The notes below the pieces were generated by a model. That model saw only the letters and a program-made list of their open reading frames with translations. It did no database searches and was not told where the DNA came from. A stretch of DNA of 7,462 nucleotides from Methyloprofundus sp. (GTDB lineage: Bacteria; Pseudomonadota; Gammaproteobacteria; Methylococcales; Methylomonadaceae), in contig WTCN01000188.1 of NCBI GenBank assembly GCA_013138555.1, forward strand, positions 1-7,462, given 5' to 3'. Positions 1 to 5,921 of the stretch are shown here, in pieces. The translations under genes were made by a program, and so were the position numbers. Within the stretch, counting starts at the first letter, position 1. Every line of letters begins with the position of its first letter.

Positions 1-427
1 CGCCCCCTAAATTTTCTGCTAAATTTTCCAGTGTTCTTTCATGAACTCGTTTTTGCGCATCGACTGATTGCAATTTACCATTTAATGTCATACGCAAATC
101 ATCAATATTACGAAATGTACTCAGTAATACTTTATCATTTGATTTTTGTCTGGCTATAATTTTTTCTTGCTCTTTCCTTAGTAACTTCAGCCGTTTCTCC
201 AAAGCAATTTGTTCTTTGGTTTTAGCCGCTTGAACGGTCTCAATGACACGCCCTTTCCGGTTTAACACTTTTCGTTCAAGTTTTGATTTATTGGCTGGAA
301 CCTGGTCAGAATAAAAAATACGCCCATCAGCATCTACCCAGCGATACATCTCTGCACCGACAGGCGACTGGAAAGCAATCGTGCTTGCCATCAGTGCTAC
401 ACAAAAAAATGAACGATAATTAGCCAT
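1..427 (-). CDS. DUF4124 domain-containing envelope protein, 5' part (C-terminus beyond the window)
   Basis: The reading frame opens with ATG at 427 and stays open to base 1, giving 142 visible codons; the C-terminus is outside the window. Residues 1-25 look like a Sec signal peptide: a short basic start (MANYR), a hydrophobic core (FFCVALMASTIAF) and a likely cleavage after VGA, before EMYRWVD. The next stretch, EMYRWVDADGRIFYSDQVP, is the hallmark of DUF4124, a small domain at the N-terminus of many secreted gammaproteobacterial proteins. From about residue 50 the protein becomes rich in K, E, Q and R and is probably a long helix or coiled coil (for example LEKRLKLLRKEQEKI). A periplasmic or envelope location is inferred; no biochemical role is established for the family. 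No clear Shine-Dalgarno sequence precedes the ATG, and Met13 inside the signal peptide is a less likely start. It lies downstream of yggT on the same strand but is separated from it by 220 bases, so it is probably its own unit. Confidence 0.85.
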   Translation of the reverse strand, partial: MANYRSFFCVALMASTIAFQSPVGAEMYRWVDADGRIFYSDQVPANKSKLERKVLNRKGRVIETVQAAKTKEQIALEKRLKLLRKEQEKIIARQKSNDKVLLSTFRNIDDLRMTLNGKLQSVDAQKRVHERTLENLAENLGG

Positions 428-554
428 AGAAAAAAATATTTTAGTACTCTTGAGAATTTTTTAAGTTTTAACACTTTTCTCGAAGTAAAACAACTCGTTA
501 TACCCTGCCTCAGTAACTTCTCATTATCCGCTGGCATCTGAACCATGCAAAAGC

Positions 555-593
555 CGTCATTCCTGCATGCTACCCAGTCAAGTGGGGATGACG
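555..593. repeat. REP-like imperfect inverted repeat, copy 1
   Basis: The arms CGTCATTCCT (555-564) and GGGGATGACG (584-593) pair at 8 of 10 positions, with a 19-base centre. GTCATTCC-type inverted repeats are common short intergenic elements in gammaproteobacteria. The minus-strand sequence of 555-586 aligns with 5824-5856 on the plus strand at 26 of 32 positions with one single-base gap, so two relatives of the same element lie in this window. It sits 55 bases beyond the yggT stop and could also form the 3' hairpin of the proC-yggT transcript, though no T-run follows. Confidence 0.6.
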
Positions 594-647
594 AACGATA
601 CAGTATTACTGCCCTATAATAGAGGTCACAAAGCGCAGAATATCAGC

Positions 648-1220
648 TTATACAAGCGTTATTAACTCTTGTATCAGTGGAATAATTAACATTTTTGCCA
701 ACTGTAGACCGACTAAAACAATCAGTGGAGATAAATCAATCCCCCCTATATCAGGAACCATTCGTCTACAAGATGATAGTAATGGCTCTGTTAAGTTGTG
801 CAGTAAATTTGAAGCAGCATTATAAGTACCTGGATTTATCCAACTTAAAAGTGCTCGCGCAAACACTGCAAATACAAAGACATTAATCAGGAGTGAAACG
901 AGTTGACTCAATGATAATAATGTCAGTGCCGCAAAACTAAACGGCATACCTTTTAAAGTAAGCACTATAAAATCAGAACTCATCTGTAAAAGCAGTAGCA
1001 AGACGACAGACGAGGTGTCCAGTTTACCAATTGCAGGTATGTAACGACGTAATAAGCGTAAGGGTGGGTGAGTTATTTTAACTAGAAATTGTGAGATTGG
1101 ATTATAAAAATCTCCCCCTACCCACTGTAAAAGAAAGCGCAGCAATACTGCTAAAATATAAAATGAAAAAACAGTATCTAACAAAAAGATAATAGGGTTA
1201 CTTAAATAAGATGAGTCCAT
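648..1220 (-). CDS. yggT: YggT family inner-membrane protein
   Basis: A 190-residue integral membrane protein with two tandem YggT repeats. Each has a hydrophobic helix followed by a conserved amphipathic loop: YNPISQFLVKITHPPLRLLR with PAIGKLDTS at about 39-70, and YNAASNLLHNLTEPLLSSCR with PDIGGIDLS at about 133-164. Membrane segments are likely near 8-31, 70-90, 99-126 and 163-185. The length fits the two-repeat proteobacterial form; many Gram-positive and plastid relatives have one repeat. The molecular function is poorly defined; relatives have been linked to osmotic tolerance, cell division and chloroplast envelope functions. The ATG at 1220 overlaps the proC stop by one base (TAATG), and an AGGAG motif at 1228-1232 lies 7 bases upstream inside proC, so the start is well supported and translation is probably coupled to proC. 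The pair proC-yggT is a classical gammaproteobacterial neighbourhood. Confidence 0.93.
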   Translation of the reverse strand: MDSSYLSNPIIFLLDTVFSFYILAVLLRFLLQWVGGDFYNPISQFLVKITHPPLRLLRRYIPAIGKLDTSSVVLLLLLQMSSDFIVLTLKGMPFSFAALTLLSLSQLVSLLINVFVFAVFARALLSWINPGTYNAASNLLHNLTEPLLSSCRRMVPDIGGIDLSPLIVLVGLQLAKMLIIPLIQELITLV

Positions 1221-2047
1221 TAACTCTCTCCTAACTCTTTAGCAAGCTCTATTGAGCGCTCGTGTGCGGCCTGTAAAGCCTTACTAACCAGGCCTGTCAA
1301 GTCACCCTGGTTAAATGTTTTAATGGCTTGCTCCGTGGTCCCCCCTGGCGAAGTAACTCGCGCTCTAAGTTCTCCTGGTGACTCGCTGGATTCCAGTGCT
1401 ATTTTTGCAGCACCTAATGCTGTTTGTTCAACTAACAAGCGTGCAGTATGTTCTGTTAGACCTAACTCGAGTGCTGATTTTTCCATTGCTTCCATTAGCA
1501 AAAAGAAATAAGCAGGGCCACTTCCTGAAACCGCAGTGACCGCATCTAATTCAGTTTCCTTTTCAACCCAGACAGAAATCCCGACAGAACGCATAATATT
1601 TTCTGCCAGATCATGCTGTTCATCAGTCACATTCTGATTTGCATGTAGGCCTGTTGCACCCGTTTGTACTAGAGCAGGTGTATTGGGCATACAGCGAACA
1701 ATGGCTTTATCATTCCCTAGCCATTTACTTAAACTTTGCTGATTGATACCGGCTGCAATCGAAACAATTAAAGCACTCGTCTGCTTAAAACTCGCGATAG
1801 AATCCTTAATCACCGTAGCAATCCCTTGTGGCTTAACCGCTAAGACAACAACATCAACTTCTGCAATTAAGGCATCATTGCTTGCCGAGGTATTAATATG
1901 CATACTGGTTGCCAAGCTAGATAGCTTTTGTTGATCTGCATCGGCGACCCAGATTTGCTGTGCTGAGTGACCACTGGCAATTAGGCCACTGATCAGGCTA
2001 TTCGCCATATTACCACCACCGATAAATCCTATTTTTTTTGTTTTCAT
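1220..2047 (-). CDS. proC: Pyrroline-5-carboxylate reductase (proline biosynthesis, last step)
   Basis: A 275-residue cytosolic enzyme of the P5CR family that reduces 1-pyrroline-5-carboxylate to L-proline with NAD(P)H. The N-terminal Rossmann fold shows the dinucleotide-binding motif IGFIGGGNMA (6-15), then AVKPQ (70-74) and MPNTP (120-124). The C-terminal dimerisation and active-site domain carries the family signature AVSGSGPAYFF (172-182) and the SPGGTT motif (233-238). The length is close to that of E. coli ProC (269). The ATG at 2047 leads directly into MKTKKIGFIGG, as expected for the family; the upstream region has only a weak GAG-type ribosome binding site. It is first in a two-gene unit with yggT, overlapping it by one base. 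In many gammaproteobacteria yggS, a PLP-homeostasis protein gene, precedes proC. Here the upstream neighbour is a GtrA gene 259 bases away, so yggS is not adjacent. All key motifs are intact. Confidence 0.97.
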   Translation of the reverse strand: MKTKKIGFIGGGNMANSLISGLIASGHSAQQIWVADADQQKLSSLATSMHINTSASNDALIAEVDVVVLAVKPQGIATVIKDSIASFKQTSALIVSIAAGINQQSLSKWLGNDKAIVRCMPNTPALVQTGATGLHANQNVTDEQHDLAENIMRSVGISVWVEKETELDAVTAVSGSGPAYFFLLMEAMEKSALELGLTEHTARLLVEQTALGAAKIALESSESPGELRARVTSPGGTTEQAIKTFNQGDLTGLVSKALQAAHERSIELAKELGES

Positions 2048-2147
2048 TTTTAAGTCATCTCTATATTTCTGTCAACTCGACAACCCCGTCGCATTAATTA
2101 TATAAGCACGTTGTGTCAAAGCTACCCTATTCAACTATTGCTTTATT

Positions 2148-2176
2148 AAGATAAGGGTATTTTACCTGTTTATCAA
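2148..2176 (-). promoter_or_regulatory. Candidate sigma-70 promoter for proC-yggT
   Basis: Read on the minus strand, a TTGATA -35 box (2171-2176, 5 of 6 to consensus) is separated by exactly 17 bases from a TATCTT -10 box (2148-2153, 4 of 6). Transcription would start near 2141 and leave a leader of roughly 90 bases before the proC ATG. Nearer the gene there is a perfect TATAAT (2097-2102, minus strand), but no good -35 at normal distance, because the TTGACA at 2114-2119 is only 11 bases away. The leader also contains the small inverted repeat TGTC-N5-GACA (2070-2082). Assignment is by eye only. Confidence 0.4.
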
Positions 2177-2215
2177 TGAGTAGTGAGCCATAATTATCTT
2201 CACAATACTAAAATA

Positions 2216-2227
2216 TTGATTAATCAA
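2216..2227. repeat. 12-base perfect palindrome upstream of the proC promoter
   Basis: TTGATTAATCAA reads the same on both strands. It lies about 40 bases upstream of the candidate proC -35 box and about 80 bases beyond the GtrA stop. It is flanked by two other small inverted repeats: CAATA...TATTG (2203-2207 and 2214-2218) and AGGAAAT...ATTTCCT (2231-2237 and 2251-2257, 13-base loop). The position would suit a regulator site or part of a weak GtrA terminator. In an AT-rich gap such palindromes also arise by chance, so the role is open. Confidence 0.3.
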
Positions 2228-2306
2228 CAAAGGAAATAGAGATTTTAATGATTTCCTAACACAGTTATACGCTGAATATCACCCGATGCTGAGATGTAAG
2301 CCGCTC

Positions 2307-2699
2307 TTATTTACGTACAAAAACAAAACGTTTAGAGGCAAAAAAATTAAGCAACATCCCTGTCAATGAGCCTCCCGCTAATGCAAGTAACGGATAAGCT
2401 TTAGCCACTTCAAACCAGTACAAGAAAAAAAAGTAGCTAAAAAAATTACTCGCAAGTCCCCCCAGATTAACAAAGATATAACGCAATAATTCCTTATACC
2501 ATGCTAAGTATTTATTGGATAAAAAGGTAAACTTGCGATTTAAAAACCAGGCAGCCATGACAGCCGGTATAAAACTGATACACCGACTTATCTCTGGCCC
2601 TAAGTGTAATTCAGAAGCTAGTAATAACAGGATCAAAGCTTCAAAAACAAAGACTACCGTACCAATGACAGCAAAGCGTAAAAATTGCTTAATTTTCAT
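2307..2699 (-). CDS. GtrA family membrane protein, probable lipid-linked sugar translocation partner
   Basis: A 130-residue protein, almost entirely hydrophobic, with four predicted membrane helices near 8-29, 38-56, 71-94 and 101-121. This is the size and topology of the GtrA/DPMS-associated family (PF04138). Two related motifs end the two halves: WFLNRKFTF (51-59) and NFFASKRFVF (118-127), both matching the family pattern N-x-x-FxF. GtrA proteins accompany polyprenyl-phosphate glycosyltransferases; in phage serotype-conversion clusters GtrA is thought to flip undecaprenyl-phosphate-linked glucose to the periplasm. The ATG at 2699 overlaps the end of the preceding GT2 gene by 11 bases, showing translational coupling and a joint role with that enzyme. 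Family membership is clear; the flippase role is inferred from the family and context. It is the last gene of the glycosyltransferase unit, with no strong terminator behind it. Confidence 0.88.
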   Translation of the reverse strand: MKIKQFLRFAVIGTVVFVFEALILLLLASELHLGPEISRCISFIPAVMAAWFLNRKFTFLSNKYLAWYKELLRYIFVNLGGLASNFFSYFFFLYWFEVAKAYPLLALAGGSLTGMLLNFFASKRFVFVRK

Positions 2700-3633
2700 T
2701 ATTTTTTAATGTTTTTGGCGCACTATAACGCAAATACTGTAAATATTTTTTCTCCCGATGATTACGACTAGCATGTTCCATAATTAAACCACAAACGAGG
2801 GAAATCAAGGCACAAACCATAACCCCCACAGAAAGAAATGCACTGGGAAAACGTTCTACTAACCCCGTTTGCACATACTCTAACCAGATAGGTAACATAA
2901 TGCCTGTGGATATCAATGTAAAAAACGTTGCAAATAACCCGTAAAACCACAAAGGCCGGAACTGGCGAAATAAGTTAATAATCGTTAACAGAATGCGCAG
3001 GCCATCATGATAAGTACGCAACTTGCTTTGTGTGCCTTCTACACGTTCAAAATAACGAGTCGGCATTTCTTCAGTAGGCAAATCCAACTCTAAAGCATGT
3101 ACGGTTAACATTGCTTCAATCTCAAAACCCGTTGCCAGTGCTGGAAACGACTTAACAAAGCGGCGAGAAAATACCCGATATCCTGATAGAACATCCTTGA
3201 AACGAAAACCAAACAATACTCCAATCGCATTAGTCAGCATCCAGTTACCCATTTTATGTCCAGGTCGATAAAGTTTTCCTGGCTCACTGTCTTGCCTTGC
3301 TCCAACAAGCATATCTAGCTGTTGCGTGCGTAAGGTCTGAATCAATTCAGCTGCAACACTTGCATCATAAGTACCATCCCCATCTGCCATAATGTAAATA
3401 TCGGCATCTACATCAGCAAATGCACGACGAATCACATATCCTTTTCCTTGCCGTGTTTCATGAGCCACTATTGCACCGGCATTTTTTGCCTCTGCTACCG
3501 TATTGTCTTTTGAATTATTATCGTACACATAAATACTTGCCTGAGGTAGATAAGAGCGAAACTCTTGAATAACCTTTGCAATGGCCTGTCCTTCATTATA
3601 ACAAGGCAAAATAACTGCAATTTTTTGATCCAT
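2689..3633 (-). CDS. GT2 family glycosyltransferase, DPM1-like, with two C-terminal membrane helices
   Basis: A 314-residue protein with a GT-A fold catalytic domain at about 1-225. Visible motifs are VILPCYNEG (7-15) at the nucleotide-sugar site, VYDNNSKDNT (36-45), the metal-binding ADGDGTYD (83-90, with D84 and D86), and DVLSGYRVFSRRFVK (147-161) followed by GFEIEAML (169-176). R-x-E-GTQSKLRTYHDG lies before the membrane part. This set matches the dolichol-phosphate-mannose-synthase-like branch of GT2, which uses a polyprenyl phosphate as acceptor. Two hydrophobic segments near 227-250 and 264-287 would anchor it in the inner membrane with the catalytic domain in the cytoplasm. The ATG at 3633 has a good AGGAAA ribosome binding site at 3638-3643. 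The gene starts 79 bases after the GT-C gene and its stop overlaps GtrA by 11 bases. The likely product is a polyprenyl-phosphate sugar for the GT-C neighbour; the sugar is unknown. Confidence 0.88.
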   Translation of the reverse strand: MDQKIAVILPCYNEGQAIAKVIQEFRSYLPQASIYVYDNNSKDNTVAEAKNAGAIVAHETRQGKGYVIRRAFADVDADIYIMADGDGTYDASVAAELIQTLRTQQLDMLVGARQDSEPGKLYRPGHKMGNWMLTNAIGVLFGFRFKDVLSGYRVFSRRFVKSFPALATGFEIEAMLTVHALELDLPTEEMPTRYFERVEGTQSKLRTYHDGLRILLTIINLFRQFRPLWFYGLFATFFTLISTGIMLPIWLEYVQTGLVERFPSAFLSVGVMVCALISLVCGLIMEHASRNHREKKYLQYLRYSAPKTLKNNEN

Positions 3634-3712
3634 AATATTTCCTATATTGTTAATAATTTAACGATTGGAGAAGTAGCTATCAACCGGGAGCATGACTAAA
3701 ATTTCATTTCCA

Positions 3713-5407
3713 CTATTCCCCCATATCATATAAATATAATCCGGATCCCGGGTAAGTCTTCTGCTCCAGTAACGTGCTAAATTTTGCTATATAATCCAGA
3801 AATTCCTGTCTATTCCTTTCAGATATATGAGTAAACAAGAGCCAGACTCTCCCATGCCCATCTAACAATTTTAATTCAGGGGCTGCCGCCTTAAGCCCTT
3901 CTGAAAAGCCTAAAATACAGCGAGTTTCTTCTATATTTTCAATCAGTAAATTTGTCTTCTGACTCCAATAAAAATCTACTTCCTTAAAGTCATTTTTTGG
4001 GGTTTCCGGCGCTATAATATGCCCGCAAGATGAATAATCAAAACCATAAAAGGGAGCATAATAATGAAATGCAGGGTCTGACCAATAATAAATGTACAAC
4101 TTATCCTGCTTCTGCTGATGTGTTTGTAAATACTGTAAGGCAGGCTTAGCCTCTTGTATTTTTATAGTTTTTCCCAGCGGGAAGCGAACAGAGGCTAGTA
4201 ATAAAGAGATCAACAAGATCAAACTTATACAAAAATTAAAGTAAGGCTTATCCGTATCTTGCCATAAACCAGATAACGAAGCTATTTGTGTAACGCCTAT
4301 CCCTATAAAAATAAAAGCAAAGGGTAATATAAATAAAATCAGACGACCATAAAAGACATAGCGCTCCATATAAGAAGCCAGTAAAGTTATAAACAGTGGC
4401 AATACTAATAACAGGAGTAATTGTTTTTGTCGTATTAACAAGACTAACATTCCTAATACTGTTAGCACTATTAAAAATAGAGGACTTCTGAATCCCGCTG
4501 TTCTGAAGAAAAGCAGAAAAGTATCTTTTATCCACAAAAAGCCTTCTTGCGTCAATCCCGGGAAAAAAGCTGTATGGTAAACATTCCAGAATTTAAATAA
4601 CCAGGCTGCAATAGGAGAGGATTCGCGCGCATCTCCCCCATTAATAACAAAATAAAGAACAGCAAAACTTGCTATCCACACAATGCCAACTAGCAGTATT
4701 TTAAGCGCTGTATACCAGTTTTTACGGTATAAATAATAGCCTCCCAGATAACTCCCTATACTTGCCAGAATAAATAGGCTGGGATGAGAAAACCATAATA
4801 CTATCACCCCTAATAAAGCAAACAGAAGCAGACTGACATCAAAATCTGGCTGGTCATTATCAGGTAGATAAGTCAATGCTAATAATAAAACCAGCGTAAA
4901 CATAACATCGCCACTATATTGCTTTAAATTCGAGGCATGAAAAATTAACGTAGGTGCTATAGCAAATAAAAACAGACTGATTAAAACCGCCCAAGGAGTA
5001 AGTAGTCGACGCGTCAGTCCATAAAACAACAGCAGAGATAGCAAAGAACAGAGCTGTGGATAAATACGCAAACTTAGATCATTATCTCCAAATATAGCGA
5101 CAAATAACTTCCCCATAACAGCGAACATCGGCGGTACAAAATGTGAGTACTCCATCGGTAAGTCAAAAAAAGAAGACCAGTCTCCACGTGCAATCTGACT
5201 GGCAATAAATGCTTCATCCAGCCATAAAGAACGGTTAAGCCAAAATTGCTCAAGTCGCAAATAGGCCCCTAAAATTAAAAGTCCTGCCACAAATAGAAAC
5301 CAGACTGTACGTTGATTTTTGAATTTAACTCCCAACAAAAAACGGTATTCTAAATATTCATCAATATTATGGGACTGTAAAGCAATAGCAGAGGAAGAGT
5401 TTGGCAT
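3713..5407 (-). CDS. Polytopic GT-C fold glycosyltransferase (GT39/ArnT/PMT-like)
   Basis: With the ATG at 5407 the protein has 564 residues. About eleven membrane helices run from residue 34 to about 408. The first periplasmic loop carries SLWLDEAF (60-67); its acidic D64-E65 pair, right after the first helix, is the catalytic-type signature of GT-C enzymes such as ArnT and protein O-mannosyltransferases. A second family-like motif is ASNLKQYSGD (158-167). After the last helix a soluble, probably periplasmic domain of about 155 residues follows, rich in aromatic residues (for example DKLYIYYWSDPAFHYYAPFY). Such enzymes take a sugar from a polyprenyl-phosphate donor and add it to lipid, glycan or protein in the periplasm. 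The next genes encode a DPM1-like GT2 and a GtrA protein, which fits donor supply. The start is uncertain: GTG at 5446 would add 13 residues, and neither start has a clear Shine-Dalgarno motif. Acceptor and sugar cannot be deduced. Confidence 0.8.
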   Translation of the reverse strand: MPNSSSAIALQSHNIDEYLEYRFLLGVKFKNQRTVWFLFVAGLLILGAYLRLEQFWLNRSLWLDEAFIASQIARGDWSSFFDLPMEYSHFVPPMFAVMGKLFVAIFGDNDLSLRIYPQLCSLLSLLLFYGLTRRLLTPWAVLISLFLFAIAPTLIFHASNLKQYSGDVMFTLVLLLALTYLPDNDQPDFDVSLLLFALLGVIVLWFSHPSLFILASIGSYLGGYYLYRKNWYTALKILLVGIVWIASFAVLYFVINGGDARESSPIAAWLFKFWNVYHTAFFPGLTQEGFLWIKDTFLLFFRTAGFRSPLFLIVLTVLGMLVLLIRQKQLLLLLVLPLFITLLASYMERYVFYGRLILFILPFAFIFIGIGVTQIASLSGLWQDTDKPYFNFCISLILLISLLLASVRFPLGKTIKIQEAKPALQYLQTHQQKQDKLYIYYWSDPAFHYYAPFYGFDYSSCGHIIAPETPKNDFKEVDFYWSQKTNLLIENIEETRCILGFSEGLKAAAPELKLLDGHGRVWLLFTHISERNRQEFLDYIAKFSTLLEQKTYPGSGLYLYDMGE

Positions 5408-5436
5408 TATGAGTCGTCTGTTTTTGAAGTTGTAAC

Positions 5437-5609
5437 AAGCACACACTTGTTGAACGAAGTCGCTAGGGATCGCGTATGCAATAAAATTTACAACGCCACA
5501 AGAAAGTAGCTTTTTAATTCTGCCAGCAGATAAAGCTGAAGCCCCTACATCCTTATACCTAAGTTATTTTGTGCATATTTCTAAGGCAATGAAAAGCACA
5601 CACACTTGT
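5437..5609. repeat. Short near-identical direct repeat flanking the upstream region of the GT-C gene
   Basis: AAGCACACACTTGT (5437-5450) recurs as AAGCACACACACTTGT (5594-5609), differing only by one extra CA pair. The first copy spans the alternative GTG start (5446) of the GT-C gene; the second lies about 160 bases upstream of it. The copies bracket a stretch with no recognised gene. They could be paired regulator sites, a small duplication, or chance in a CA-rich sequence. Confidence 0.3.
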
Positions 5610-5823
5610 ATATAAATTGTAACTGCTCATTAAGTTACAGGAACAAGGCAGTGAAACTCTTATATTTCCCTCAAGTAAAACAGCACATCATTCCAATAAG
5701 ATTCTAACAGAAGTCAGCAGTTTTCACCGGACAGTTTACACTTTCATTTCATTATCAGCGTCATTCCCAGATTATTTTACCGAGAATCTCTTCGTATACG
5801 CTAGGTTCCTGCTAAAGCTTGTG

Positions 5824-5863
5824 CCCAGCTTAACTGGGTAGCCTGCGGGACTAAAGATCCCGC
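5824..5863. repeat. REP-like repeat, degenerate copy 2, with two adjacent hairpins
   Basis: Bases 5824-5856 align with the reverse complement of 555-586 at 26 of 32 positions with one gap; the shared core ACTGGGTAGC is identical. The segment folds into two small hairpins: CCCAG-CTTAA-CTGGG (5824-5838) and the GC-rich GCGGGA-CTAAAGA-TCCCGC (5845-5863, perfect 6-base stem). Neither is followed by a T-run in either direction, so they are better read as repeat structure than as classical terminators, though they may stabilise the 3' end of the ybbP transcript. Confidence 0.5.
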
Positions 5864-5880
5864 TTCCGAAAATTAACAAC

Positions 5881-5894
5881 CCTGACTCGTCAGG
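5881..5894 (-). terminator. Probable weak intrinsic terminator of the ybbP transcript
   Basis: On the minus strand, 27 bases after the ybbP stop, CCTGA-CGAG-TCAGG forms a 5-base stem with a tetraloop, followed by the T-rich stretch GTTGTTAATTTT. The stem is short and the T-run is interrupted, so termination may be inefficient or shared with the GC-rich hairpin at 5845-5863 just beyond it. Confidence 0.4.
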
Positions 5895-5921
5895 ATATGT
5901 GGGAATTATTTACCTGAGAGT

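Larger units (their letters stand above)
5447..5921. other. 475-base intergenic region between ybbP and the glycosyltransferase unit
   Basis: No convincing gene is present on either strand. The half next to the GT-C gene holds a reading frame in phase with that gene, open from 5563 to 5447 but lacking any ATG, GTG or TTG, and a 7-base inverted repeat (TGTAACT 5618-5624, AGTTACA 5633-5639, loop 8). The half next to ybbP holds a GTCATTCCC sequence (5760-5768), the repeat-like segment at 5824-5863 and the hairpin at 5881-5894. A promoter for the GT-C gene should lie here. The best -10-like string on the minus strand is TATAAG (5552-5557), but it lacks a good -35 at normal distance, so none is called. 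Confidence 0.55.

Noticed and set aside
615..620. Perfect TATAAT on the plus strand
   Set aside because: No -35-like hexamer lies 16-18 bases upstream and no plus-strand gene follows; only the antisense side of yggT does.
695..886. 63-codon plus-strand ORF opposite yggT
   Set aside because: It lies entirely antisense to a well-supported gene and has no protein-like features; the same applies to the plus-strand frames inside proC, GtrA and ybbP.
2097..2119. Perfect TTGACA and perfect TATAAT on the minus strand upstream of proC
   Set aside because: The two boxes are only 11 bases apart, too close for a sigma-70 promoter, and neither has a good partner at 16-18 bases.
2231..2257. AGGAAAT / ATTTCCT hairpin as a GtrA terminator
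   Set aside because: The stem is AT-rich, the loop is 13 bases and only a short T-run follows, so it is too weak to call as a terminator.
5559..5630. 23-codon minus-strand ORF beginning ATG AGC AGT
   Set aside because: No ribosome binding site and no recognisable features; the length is expected by chance in a non-coding gap.
5759..5906. CRISPR-like or tandem repeat array
   Set aside because: The repeats are inverted and of different sequence, with no regular spacing.
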